From positions 59,002,152-59,066,151 of the forward strand of contig NC_083597.1 in the NCBI RefSeq assembly GCF_020882245.1: a stretch of DNA of 64,000 nucleotides, written 5' to 3'. This document shows, piece by piece, positions 15,605-27,835 of the stretch. Position 1 is the stretch's first letter. Each line of letters begins with the position of its first letter. This DNA is from Rhopalosiphum padi. Taxonomy: Eukaryota; Arthropoda; Insecta; Hemiptera; Aphididae. The notes beneath the pieces are model-generated. The model was not told where the DNA came from, ran no database searches, and saw nothing but the letters and a program-made list of their open reading frames with translations. A program made the position numbers and the translations under genes.

Positions 15605-18503
15605 ACTGCATCTGACTGAGTAGATACCGAAGTGGACTAAGTCCCATGATTATATTATTACAGCAATATATTGTCAAAGTTCCAAAGCTCAGATGAACTG
15701 TGCGCGCGTGTGTATATACATAATATATTCAATAATACACGACCCGTATAAAAGTATAACATTGTGGCATTAGAGACGAAATAATACAATTTATTGTGGA
15801 CGAGATGCTACTAGTAAGTAGTAAATAGTTGAGTTAGTATATATTTTTGTAGTCGCAGTAGTTTAATTATCAATAAATCAAAACATTTTAAAATACAAGT
15901 ATTAAACCGCTATATATCAATACGAAATGTTGAATATCATACGGACGTCGTGTATTCTATAACCGCGTATTAACACGGAAAAAGCGACTGTTGTGGCGCC
16001 ACTATATTATTACCCTATTGATTCAAACGTAGTAGTGTACTTATCTATGAACACATATATACCTATACAAAAAAAAATGTTAACAGCATATGAGTATAAC
16101 TTAGAAGTTAGACAACAGATTTAGATTTACACCACCAGACTGGTACAAGGAAAACAAAACTAAACCTATATATTATTCCAGTGTTTGTTGTTTGTTAACG
16201 ATTTACTAGCAACATTACAATATCGATAAAATGTCAAACCGTTTTATTTTTCAAATTCTTCTATTTAGTTTGAAGAAATTAAACTATGCTTCATAAAAAT
16301 ATAATTCCAGAACAAAAACTAGACCAGTGCGCACGTCTATGGTGATATTAATAATTATTAATCAGATAATAGTATAATATTGTAATAATAGTGTTAGTAA
16401 ACTTTTGGAAAACAATTTTTTTATATAATTCATATTTCATAATATTTATTAATGTGCTGTTTTTGTCTATAAAACGTGCTATTATATATATTGTATTATT
16501 GCTATAAAATATCATGTTAGTGTGTTATCTGCATAAAAATTATGAATCGTCTTATTTTATTACATTTTAACGTTCGCGGCGAAGTATTATTATTTTAGTT
16601 CATTTATAAGAATTGCCATTGGTGAATTTCAATTTTTTTTATACCAAAAGCATTATAATATTATAAACAGAAAAAAATAACTTCAATATAGGTTGAAAAT
16701 TAAAATATAAAAAAAAAAACTCTCAAAAGTATTTAGATAAAGCCCTATAAACGGTTTAATGGATAATGGGTTCATTACACTGCACTGAGACTTTCAAGTT
16801 TTGGAAGTGCAAACCCGGTTTTTTTACGCGTGAGATCGACAAACTAAACTGAAACTTTCAGATTATTATTACTGAAGTAAACAATTTTTAAAGCGTTATT
16901 TTATTTTAATACTTAACTCAAACTTTTGTATTGTTTGCATTTTTAATTGGTTTTTTTTTAATCCAAATCCCCAACAACATTTTGATGATGTACTATTGTT
17001 TTCTCCAATGTGATTTTGACACTCTACTCCGAAATTATATTCTCTTAAAAAACTGTTACATGCTGGTAAACTAAGACTGATTTCATATTTAATTTATTGA
17101 TGAAAATATTTATTACATCGGCTTGAATGTTTCTAATAATATTTGTAAATAATTTCATATATTTGTGTATAGAACACATATTATTATTTGTTATACAAAT
17201 TTGTATTACTTTAATTTAATTTATATTATTTTTTGTTTAAGTTATTATTTAAAAAATAATTTTGTTTTTTGGGATTTACTGTAAAATAAAGTTAAATTAT
17301 CAGTAAAACATTTTTTTTTTCAAATTTTAAACGTAATACTTATTTTTAAATGTACGAGTAAGTAAGTAAGTACACTAGTACACATAATGAATTATTAGTA
17401 AAACATTATGTTAAGCCAATGTTAAAGTGAATGTTACATGACACTGTTATGACATATTTATCTTTTTTTTTTAGTTATGAAAGTTATTATTATTTTTATG
17501 TAAATACTGAAATTTAAAACTCATCAACGAAATCCATGATTCAAAGGTTTAAATATTTAGTATTCTTTTTAATCTATATTTTTTACAATAAATACTAATT
17601 AGTTTAATAGATAATTAGAAATTTAAACAGTATCTTGTGTCAGGGAAGCTTATAAATATATTGAATGTGTTGTATTTATATACCACACATTTTTTTAATA
17701 AATCTAGTAGCTTAAAATTATTTAAATTGTAGAAATTTAGAAATGTAGAAATATTAATTATATTATACATATTATTATTAATAGAACAATAATTATAAAA
17801 TAACCGAATTTACAAATATAAATTTTTAATTTGTATTTTGTCTTCTTGAACTGTTTAGACTAATGGAACTTTCCTTTAGAACTTCATTATAAATAACTAA
17901 GTTATATTAAGTTAGTTATTGTGTTCCCTTTAATATTCTCGAAAGAAAGTATAACTATCATTAGTCTCATATATTATAAGATTGTTTTGTTTTTGTAAAG
18001 GAAAGATAATAAATAGGTAATTTGTAGTATTGAATAATTAAAATTTTTTCAAGAAATCAAGTACCTTCTGTTATGCTATTTTCTGTTAGTATATAATGAC
18101 TTTTCTAAAAAATATTTTTAAATCAGATTATAAAATGATTTTAAAAAAAATACTATACTTTATATCTTTATTTAATTTTTTGAACTTACTAATTAAAATT
18201 TGATTTTTAAAAACTTAAATTCTTGAAAAAAACATTAAGATTTGAGTATTGAATCAAAAAACTGAATGTTTTTACGCAAAAAAAAGTTAAAAAAAACTTC
18301 TAAAAATAATAAGAAAAACATTTTTTTTTCTAAAATGGTGTTTTGTAATGATTTCAATTATGTAAAAATAATATTTCCATAAACTTCCATAATATTTTGA
18401 ATATTCTACAAAGAAAATAAGTGTTCATCTTTAAAAGAACCACCGTGCAATTGAAATGTAAATGTAAACAGACAGACATTTTTCAATATTTTGTATATTG
18501 CAG
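15603..18503. other. AT-rich stretch before the Dpr-like exons
   Basis: No gene recognised. The last bases (a pyrimidine-rich tract ending TATTGCAG) are the splice acceptor of the exon starting at 18504, so at least the 3' part is intronic. Confidence 0.5.
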
Positions 18504-21500
18504 GTTGGTACAGGCACTGGCATTATGACACATTATTTCAACTTGTTCGTGATTGTACCTACGGCTGTAATATCAGGCAGCGATGAATATCATACACCCG
18601 AAGGAAATTCAATAGTATTGTGTTGTAAAATCGAAAATGTGAGTATTGATTAATTTAAATACCTTAACATATTATATTAATGTATATAGGTATTATATTA
18701 CTATTATTTGTTTTGTTTTTTGTATAAAATACAAGTTTATTAGCTTTACTTAGGTTTAATATTAGATTAACGTTTAAAAATTATATTTAATTTATTTTTC
18801 TAAGGAAAATATAGTTAATTTTATTAATAGTATTAATGACTGCTTATATTATTGAATTGTTATACAGCAGAATTTTAAATTGCTTTACTGAAATACTCTT
18901 GATTATGAAATAGGATGCAATTCATGATGACAAACATCGCAAAAATCCCAAGCGATCACTATTAATTTGTACAGGACAAAATGTAATAAACTTTAAAGAC
19001 CGCATAGAGTGGTAACTATCTAATGGGTTTGCTGTAGGCATCTCGTGGATAATAGTCTCACAACATTTTTACCATAATATCCCCGTGGCAAAATTTGCCT
19101 TTTTGATTATTTATAATGAATAACTATACGGTTTTAATTAATTTCAGGTGGACAGAACAGTCTGTTTATCTCTATTCACTGCATGTATTCTGAAGTCTAA
19201 ATAAAATATCATATAACTATACTCATATTAAGTCAAGAGTTTTCCTAGAAATTATACACGGGTCATCTAAAGCATCCTAATGAAAATACATGTTTTGGTA
19301 TACATGATGAAAAAAATAAACTTGTAGGTCTGGAAAGTTTTTCTTAGAACGAATAAAATAAACCTCGTAAAACATAATTTTTTATAGAAAAATACGAAAG
19401 AATTAAAAATACCAGACTGAAATATTACGTTTAAGGCATTTTTAACTTTATTTCATAATGTTAAACATCCCAAAAAAGCTAGTTAATCTTATGCAGTTAT
19501 AACTCTAATTATTGATACATAAAAATAATTTTCGATAAAAATAGAATATTGATATATTGAACTCTATTTTTCAAATTTATATTTAACGAATTATATAATT
19601 ATATATTTTTTTAATTTTGTTTCATACTATTTGATCATTTACATCTTATTGCATTTTTTAATACTATTGTAAATTTGAACATTTATTTAAAAATGTGAAA
19701 AAATGTAAATTGTATAATTGTATGTACATTTTTTATATAGATTTTATAAAGTTTTTATTATGACAATTTTTAAAAATAAAACAACTATCGACTACCTGTA
19801 TAAAATAATACGTTACCTACTCTGAAAATATACCATTTACAATATAATAATATGCTTTTAGATTACTAAGTATTAACAATATTTATAAAATATTTTTTTT
19901 AATTTTATAATAGTTTAATTTATAACTATCATAATTTGTAATATTTACCATAATATAGTTTTCAGGAAGTGTTCATTGAAAATTTTTTTTAAATTATTTC
20001 ATAACAAATTTTTCACGATTTCCATTTAATTAATTTTTTTTCGTTATTATTTTCATATTATAACAAACAAATAAAAAAGTTAAAAACATTCTTATAAATA
20101 TTTTTTAATATTTATTTACTGGAATCTATAGGAAATAAAAAGATAATTTAATTTTTATTTAAAGTTAATTTATTAGTATAATAACTATCGTCTCTTATAG
20201 AAGTAGAATAAATTACACAGCACATAGAATAGTATTAACATTTTTAGCTACGGATATGATGGTGTATAAAAATGTCAGATAAAAATATGATTTTAGTAGA
20301 ATTTTGGGGACTAAAATAAATCGTGATTGATTACAATCTTATATCATTATCATCTAAGTATAAATGTACATTTTAAAATACTTTATTTTGCGAAATGGGC
20401 ACTATATATTTCATAAAAAAACAACAATTTATCATTTAAAAATTATTCATCTATTGTTGCCATTATCACACTAATCTTAATTTACTGTCAATTCTAAACC
20501 ATAAAATATAATATTATATTGATATTTAGTTAAGGGCTTATATTTGGTACCCCGTAGATACTAAACTGTTCGTGTCTAATATTTACATAAATTATAGATA
20601 AAATTAAAATTATATAAAATACAATCAAATCATTTTTCATTTAGTATATAATATAATATATACGAGGGTTACCTTAAAATAAACCTCTGATGTGTTAAAA
20701 TTCGCTACATGCGGGTTCTTTGTTCTCGCGTCGCTATAATATGTCACAATCAGTACATTATTGTCTTATAATTACATACCGAATTAAAACCATTTCGTAC
20801 AGTTATAATTTTCAGTTTGATATTTGCTGTAATAACGTGGAGAGTACAATTTTATCTCCCGTCGCCCGTGAGCAGCGCAGTGTAATTGTTTTTTTGCAAG
20901 CAGTGATAAGCGGTGGTTCGATATGTGATCGGTATTGACAATTTAACAACGGACGCACGGATATAAGCATATTATTAAGTGGGCCAAGGGCACGAATCGA
21001 TATTGACCGAACCGTGGTGCACCAAGTTGACCAATTTTTTTTGTTGAGAAAACAGGCGTTTTACGATTTCAGAGAGGTTTCGATAAGATTTTCAAAAATG
21101 TTTCTCTGTACTTTAAAACTTGGGTTAGGTACTAAAAGTTCTGTGCCCATTAGGTCACTAAATACCTCACAGTTGGCAAGAGAAAATTTTACTCTCCACA
21201 TTGTTACAGCAAATATTAAAACGATACCGAACGAAAACGGTCGAAATTTGGCATGTAACTAGAAGACAGCAATACACTGGTCGTGACATACAGCCACAAT
21301 ATGTGAACGGAATACCCATATGTAACGAATTGTAACGCATCGGAGGTTGGTTTTGAGACACCCCTCGTACGATCGTTTTGATATTAATCTGTAGCTAAAA
21401 TAATTATTCACAGTGATGTGCCATAATAACAGTAATATTGTGATTTAAAATGTATTTATTTTTAATTAATTTTGATTCAGAGTCCAGTACCGCCGCAATA

Positions 21501-21715
21501 CGTGTTATGGTATCATAACGGTAAAGTCATATCATCCGGTCATTTTAACAAAAATGGACTGAAACCCGATCGCTTGTCTATCAGCACGGAACAGATAGAT
21601 CGTAAAATTTACAGTCGCTTGACAATCACAAAAGCAATCCAGATTGATACAGGAAATTATACGTGTCAGCCTCCAAACACTGACCCCGACTCCACTTACA
21701 TTCACATCACGCCAG
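18504..21715 (+). CDS. Dpr-like immunoglobulin-domain protein (partial; second Ig domain)
   Basis: Two coding exons are visible: 18504-18638 (45 codons, phase 0 at both ends, acceptor TATTGCAG, donor GTGAGT) and 21481-21715 (78 codons plus one base, acceptor TTGATTCAG, donor GTTAGT). Joined, they give 123 residues matching the Ig2 region of insect Dpr proteins. The first exon begins VGTGTGIMTHYFNL, the usual linker after Ig1. It continues with a VPTAVI strand and the B-strand cysteine (a CC pair here). The second exon begins SPVPPQY, then the core tryptophan in LWYHNGK, a LTITKA strand, and the F-strand cysteine in DTGNYTC. Dpr proteins are neuronal surface proteins that bind DIP partners in synaptic recognition. 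The 45-codon exon break is the family's normal one. Ig1, signal peptide, start and C-terminus are not seen. Reading past 21715 meets TAG at 21718-21720, so retaining the intron would end the protein after ITPG. Divergence from typical members suggests a paralogue rather than a strict orthologue. Family membership is secure; the member number is not. Confidence 0.82.
18914..19193 (+). other. Possible alternative terminal exons inside the Dpr-like intron
   Basis: Two blocks look exon-like. 18914-19011 (after ATGAAATAG, before GTAACT) reads 32 codons plus two bases, starting DAIHDDKHRK. 19148-19193 (after TTAATTTCAG) continues in frame with WTEQSVYLYS and stops at TGA 19191-19193. AATAAA follows at 19200-19205. 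The first block starts in phase 0, so it could splice directly onto the exon ending at 18638. I do not recognise the peptide, and it is not Ig-like. Such a transcript would truncate the Ig2 domain. Chance is a serious alternative because splice-like words and AATAAA are common in DNA this AT-rich. Confidence 0.22.
20531..20580 (-). repeat. Dispersed repeat fragment, copy 2
   Basis: The reverse complement shares GACAC, CGAAC, TTTAGT and ACGGGGTAC in order with 12472-12517. It lies in the Dpr-like intron, about 80 bp before the mariner insertion. Confidence 0.4.
20661..21369 (+). mobile_element. Decayed mariner element with ~200-bp inverted arms
   Basis: The ends are near-identical inverted: CGAGGG... 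at 20663 and its complement ending ...CCCCTCG at 21367, each flanked by TA (20661-20662 and 21368-21369), the target duplication of the Tc1/mariner superfamily. The inverted similarity is not limited to a short terminal repeat. It runs about 200 bp inward (roughly 20661-20866 against 21172-21369), up to where transposase coding begins. Between the arms lies the start of a mariner transposase (separate entry). The catalytic part is missing, so this is an internally deleted, non-autonomous copy. It sits in the intron of the Dpr-like gene, 111 bp upstream of the second exon. Confidence 0.8.
20720..21262 (+). pseudogene. Mariner transposase remnant (N-terminal HTH part only)
   Basis: One reading frame spans the element with a single in-frame TGA (20936-20938). 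It contains EQRSVIVFLQA (from 20870), like the first helix of the mariner N-terminal helix-turn-helix. After the TGA comes QFNNGRTDI, then SGPRARIDIDR and VHQVDQF. These correspond to the family's 'W..QF..GRTDI...SGRP...' linker and the start of the second HTH. Nothing resembling the DD(34)D catalytic domain follows; the frame runs into the right inverted arm. The gene is dead: premature stop, missing catalytic half, and the apparent start region is really inverted-arm sequence. Confidence 0.7.
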
Positions 21716-24700
21716 GTTAGTTTTATTCAAATCAAATATCCGTTATTCTACACACGGTTCCCGATAAAATAAAATAATTATAAATTTGTGTTTAAAATAT
21801 AAATAATATTATCTGGTGTAGTATTAATGAAATGGATTATTCCTCGTCTATATAGGTTGATAAAAAATTATTTTCACATTACAATATACATTGCAGCATT
21901 GCTATATATAAATTAAACCTGTCAATAAATAATTTATCAACTAATTTTTTTTATATATCACAAATACTGAAATACGTATTTGTTAATTGATTTACAGATT
22001 TATTTTTTCTATTATTTCCTTAATAATGTTTTTCAAATAATTCACAATTTTAAAGCTGAATGAAAATTCACATATAAATAGATTTGTTTTGAGTTGAGTT
22101 TATACCACAGACTAGCTGCTCTCGTGAATAAAATCTTAGGATAATATAATATAAATAATTTAAAAAACATTGTTAATTATCAAACTCTAATAACTTTAAT
22201 TTTATTAACAAACTTGAAAATAATATGTTCCTTTTTTTCTTTAGCTTAATGTTATAATATTATATTATGAATTAACTGTACATTTAATATTTACAAGTTT
22301 ACAATAGTATTATGTTATAATGTGATATGAATTGATTATACGTATACACGAAAAGTAAATTTCCAAATAGTGATATACCTAGACATTCTAGAAATAAATT
22401 TAGTTAGGTCGTAAAAATATGATTTAAAAAATATAAAACAAGGTGTATGTAAATTTATTTTTAATTTTAAATTTTTAACAGAAGACCAGAATGTCATATT
22501 TTTGCCTCGAGACAAAATTGAATATTTGTGCTTCAATTAATCGACTAACCGAAGTTAAATCTGTCCACAACGATAAGATATTTTAAAAATAAATAACTTT
22601 AAATTATATTGTCCCTTAACAAGGCCAAGAGACTAAATAAAATCATTAAGTGTAAATTTGAGTATTTTTAACGTGTACTATAATAAATGTACTATTTAAC
22701 ATGATCAAGTTGAACATTTGGAAGAGGTTTGAATTAACAAGTTCTGATTTTTCTTTATTTCTTATACGCTATCTTAAATTTTTTAAAGAAGCATTTATCT
22801 ATAGGGTTTTTTTTTTCAAGCAATTTCCAAAGAGAAACGTCTGAGACTTCATTAGTGAAGAAACACATGAGCTACAATTTGTACTGCTTAATCGGTTTAA
22901 ATTTATTTCGATGCACGATAAAAGTTCGTTGAATATTTGTTTATTGAACGAAAGTGTATAAAATTCCGTCTAAGCTGTGTTACTTTTACTAATAGGTCAT
23001 TTATGTAAATAGGAATTAAAAATTGAGCTCTATACCACCGATTGGATTATGTTTATAACACTTTTAATGGCACCGCACTTTCTAAGTCCTTTAGGAATAG
23101 TTTTGTGTATTTTTTTTTCCAAATCACAATCTGTAAGATAACCTCGATGGAGCCTGAAAAAGGGTTGAGCGTCATGGAATACGAGAATAATAAATTTGTA
23201 GATTCTAGAAGGATAATAGTACTTTTTTTATAGTATTATAGATTTAATAGGAATATTAATTAAATTAATTTATATACATTTATCTAAAAACATTTTATTA
23301 TAGAACTCTGCTTATAAGTTTGATTTGAAAGAGCGAATATTATATTGAGTACTAGTTTAAAATTACCGTTTGAAGTAAGAAACTTCCTTTTAGATTAAAT
23401 ATACGAGAGCCCTATGGTAGATTTTAAATATTGTAGACTACTTGAATTAAAAACTGTCTATTTAGTTATTTAAATATAATTCTCTATACGTATTTAACTA
23501 TAAATATAAATACACCCAAAATGTATTTTAAAATAAAAAACATATTATATTAAATTTTGTAACACATAATAATATAATTATAAATACAAATTAATATTGA
23601 TCTAAATACAAATAACATATTGTACACCATACACTTAAAATACACTTAAATGGTTAGTAAATACAATTTTAACTTATAAAATTGTTTCAAAAACACATAT
23701 TAATACTTAATTGAATAAAATAATAATACATCGAACTCGTTTTTTTATAATTATTTGTTTTAGAAATTGACAACACAGCCGCAATTCAACGACACAAAAG
23801 CTCAAATTCAGCTCTGTTAGTGACAGAATTGTCAATTTTCCCATTGACATCGTTCCTTCTTATTGGTCACAATGGATTTCGATGGGTTTTTTTATAAGCA
23901 CAACTATATTTGGTTTTTACTAAATTGAGTAATTCAAATATTTTTGGTGTAACCTTTACCATAATAAACTTTGTTTTTATGTTAATAAAATATTAACGTA
24001 TGTTTCATGGACTTACTAAAACTATAAAGAAGTTCTTTGTAAAATAAAATAATTTTCCATAATCTTATTGTATACAAATCATGTATAAAAAAAATATATC
24101 CTTTTTAAGGTTTTAAAATGATGGGACAAATTTATAGTATCCCAGCGCGCTTTACATTTTCAGTCTAAAGTTTTATTGGGATTTATTTTTTTTTATTTTA
24201 TGTTAGCTGAAAACTTAAAAACTTGTAATATACAATCCTCCCATTTTGAATTTTACCACATTTTTTTAAATGTTTTATTTTGTCACTAATTTATTCTATT
24301 TTTATTTAAAATAGTTTATTCATTGTAACTGGTTTTTTGGCGAAAATCCCAATCATTATACTTAAAATAAGTAATTATATTTTCTCTTATTAATTTATTG
24401 TGTATATAGTTTTTAATGATTTATATACTTTTTAACGGACATTATCATGTGCTATCTCCTAAATGAATTACTTATCAAGTTAACAGTATTGTGTACATTG
24501 TAGTATAATATTGATTTTAGATTTATTATTAATCAACACCCAAATATACTGATAATTTCATTAAACAATTTTCTGTTATTGAAAAAATTATAAATATTCT
24601 GTATTTATTTATTTAAAAATGTTCTGACTGTTAATTTATGTTTTAAGTCAATGAGTGGTTAAGAATTTTAAAATTTTAAATTACCGTGTTAACTCTGTTA

Positions 24701-25200
24701 AATTATATTGTTTCGTTTATTTTATCAATAATTATTTATTATTTGTGTTATATTTTCATAAATATTTAATTTAAATATAATTAAATATTTTATGTTTAAA
24801 TAAACATAAGTTTATGTAAAGAAATTTAATCATTTTCTTGCGTTAAAAATCATACAATATATATAATGTACCTACTTAATAATAATAATATGACATACCA
24901 ATAATGTTTACCTTTTGGTGATTATTATTTAGTTATACAACTGTATGATATTTACTATTGATGAATCAATTAATAAAAATATAACATAAAGCATACACAT
25001 TTAATTTGTTTTTTTTTTTATTATTTGTATATTATTTCTTGTACATATATAAGACAAGAAGTCGTTACGATAAAACGTCTTTTTAAATAATCAGCTACCC
25101 AAATTATTGAATACATTTGAAAATGGTATTAAATCATTTATGAATTATAGATAACTTGTGTAAAAAACCATTGTTTGTTACTTTTCATTTTCTTTATTTT
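21716..25200. other. Noncoding stretch downstream of the Dpr-like exon
   Basis: Probably intron or 3' flank of the Dpr-like gene. Short frames at 22336-22536 (- strand) and 23042-23233 (+ strand) show no family features. At 23139-23156 a weak acceptor (CTGTAAG) is followed by a phase-1 reading DNLDGA and a stop. It superficially resembles the 'GDN' that follows Ig2 in many Dpr proteins, but it is too short to call. Confidence 0.5.
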
Positions 25201-25769
25201 AAGAGTGTTTCAACATTTATGTTACAATAATTCTGTCATATAAATATTTATAATAGAGAAAAACATTTGATATGAAACATTTTTTATTTAAAAAATATCT
25301 AAAAAAGTAATTTTTTTTACAATATTTTAAGGAGGTATTATAGGGGTCAACTTAAAAAAATTAAATGGGAACCTATACTCAGAAATGCAAGTGAGTAGCT
25401 TATGAATTATAATTATTTAAAGTTTTGATAATAGGAGTGGTGTGATACAAAGAATACCCCACAAAATGCTGGTCTATTACTCTGCTAACTAAAACTTTAA
25501 ATACTTATAACTCATAAGCTACTTGTCCGTATTTCCATGTTTATGTATCGAAAAGCACATTATAATTGCAAAAAAAAAGTATAGGTTTCCGTTTAAATTT
25601 CTCAAGTTTACCTTTAAAAACCCTCTAAAAATATTGTAAAAGATATAAAATTACTAATCATTTAAGATACTTCTAAATAAATAAAGTTTCACATTAAAAA
25701 TGTTTATTACTATGAATATTTTATAATCATAAAATAAAAAAGTTGTAGCATATATTTTGAATCACTCTG
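25201..25769. mobile_element. Long-armed fold-back element (MITE)
   Basis: Two inverted arms of about 240 bp (25201-25440) and about 290 bp (25478-25769) flank a loop of roughly 40 bp. The outer ends are AGAGTGTTTCAAC on the left and, reversed, AGAGTGATTCAAA on the right. Inner blocks also pair: 'gtaattttttttacaatatttt' on the left with the complement of the block around 25632-25654, and 'gtagcttatga' with its partner around 25522. The arms are diverged and the right arm keeps a segment that the left arm has lost. No coding capacity. The superfamily cannot be assigned without copies to compare. Confidence 0.65.
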
Positions 25770-27260
25770 TAAATATATAATTATGAATAAATTAATTTCA
25801 ATAATAAATGTAATATTTCAATGGATATTTTAATGGAAACCAAACAGACTTAACTTAAATCATATACATAAATTAATGAATTAAATAAGTTAATTATTAA
25901 TATAAATATGGTTGTGAAATAATAAATAATTTTGGACTTTAAGCTTCGACCTTGAGAAATTTTATTCCTTTCGGATTTCGATTTTTTGTTGAATGTCGAC
26001 CATTTTTTATTCACCTCCAGATGAATGACTTTTAGAAAAAATAGTTTTGATTTAATCTGATAATCCGATTTAATTTATACTCCTATATTCAATGTACATC
26101 AACTTATTGAAAAAATAATATGCAACGCATATATCATTTATACTTGTTCGTTGATATAGTCACACCTACGTGCCATTTTATAGAACAGTAATAATCACAA
26201 TATAATTTATACTTTGATAATTTTAAACATATATTATATCCTACACAATTTAAAAGAATATGATTTCGGTTAATTATTTCAAATAAAATAATGAACCAAG
26301 TCGTTCATAAATCGAAAAATAATTTGTATACTATATAAATAATGATTACTTTATTTGCATTAAGTAAAAAAAAAATTATTACAATAACAACTATATATTA
26401 TTACTTTTAATGGGAATTCAATTTATTGTACTTGCATGCGTATGATATAGGTGCCTATTTCAATGTGATAACAAATTTTTGAATAAATTAATTGTAATGA
26501 GTAATTAGCAGAAAATGTTATATACAACACCCACATCATAATAAACCCTATTTATATTCAAATAATATTAATATATTATAAATATTATATTTTAGTGTGT
26601 TTACGGTTATATAATATAAGTATACGTATATATAATATTATACCAGTTTAATTTTACGGAAAAATATTAAAATCATTAATTGAACATGCTGGATTGCAGG
26701 ATTATTATAGACACTTATTAACTGCACAACATGCAGAATAATTTGTATATTTTACCAATTTCAGCAATATGGTTATCGACCTATATATAATGATACATAT
26801 TTTATGTATGAATGCAATAATATTTTAAGCCATTGCGTGCAACAAATATTTAATTAAATATTTGTTAAGATAAATTGTTTGGATAGAATTATAATAATAA
26901 TAATGATGCTCCCTAATTTCCTCGTATCACCGAAAATAATTTACTACACAAAAATGTATCGCAAATAATTTGTTGGTCGTAAATTAGTTCATTGTAACAC
27001 AAACTTACCAAAAAAATTTTATCTCTACTAGCAAATGGCATAGTATTTCAATATTAATGTAAAATTTATACTTAATGGAATAACTAAATAATAGTAATAA
27101 TAATTACAGGGCAAATATTAAGGAATCATGATAGGTAATTGATACTATATTATAATACTACTATGTTCAAATATAATATAATATATATATAATTATATAT
27201 ATTCTACATAAGGTATAGGTATAATAACTGATGTGAATTGTATGATTTAATTTTTAACAG

Positions 27261-27337
27261 TGGCCGATGTATTAAAAAAGACTGGGCAGCAACTATTACA
27301 GAGTGAAAAGAGAAAAGTTTACCAAAACGCAATTTAA
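27261..27337 (+). other. Candidate terminal exon, possibly of the Dpr-like gene
   Basis: A good acceptor (TTTAATTTTTAACAG) precedes a segment that joins in phase 1 with the exon ending at 21715. It reads VADVLKKTGQQLLQSEK and ends at TAA 27335-27337. Base composition from here to about 27460 is less AT-rich than the flanks, as an exon plus 3' UTR would be. The peptide does not resemble known Dpr C-termini, which usually carry a serine-rich stretch and a hydrophobic GPI-anchor tail, so the link is speculative. Confidence 0.2.
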
Positions 27338-27657
27338 TGTTGCGTAATTACATGGATATCGACTTTACAGTGAACTTTAACTAAACCCGCAATGCACAGC
27401 AACCCGTAATGCGATGGCAATTTTTAAGTGCCGACTACGCATTTTGGACCTATTCTCTGAATCGAATTGGCAAAATATCTCTGTATATTATGTTTAAAAC
27501 ACACACACGCATATTTATATATAATCTGTATATGTGTATTGTGTATCTACATTATAGCTATATGTAATATATTATTATTTTATATAGGAGAGGACGATAG
27601 CGTTACTATTATAATATATTTAAGAGAAATCCACCACAAATGTAGAATATTAAAGTA

Positions 27658-27672
27658 AAAAAAAAAAAAAAC
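27658..27672. repeat. poly-A run
   Basis: Fifteen A immediately before the dispersed repeat at about 27700. It may be part of that repeat. Confidence 0.6.
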
Positions 27673-27699
27673 AACCGGGATCTTACTTTTACTAAATAG

Positions 27700-27835
27700 A
27701 GGGATTTGTGTGTAACTTGTCATTTGGTAGGTGGTTATAATGGATGTGTTAATTAATATCAAATGATTTTAACATTCAACAATGATAAGTATACGAAAAC
27801 CTATTTCTGAGCAAAGGAAACTGATTGATCAACAT
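27700..27835 (+). repeat. Unnamed dispersed repeat, copy A
   Basis: Aligns by eye with 54950-55080: a 'ttggtaggtggt'-like opening, then 'aatggatgtgtt', an AT-rich spacer, and 'ttctgagca' followed by a purine-rich 'gga(a)ac/gactga(t/c)ag/tgatca' ending. The same order of words in two places 27 kb apart supports a shared interspersed repeat. The class is unknown. Confidence 0.5.

Noticed and set aside
23139..23160. Weak acceptor followed by DNLDGA and stop as the Dpr-like C-terminal exon
   Set aside because: Resemblance to the usual GDN residues rests on three codons, the acceptor is AAG, and the frame closes at once.
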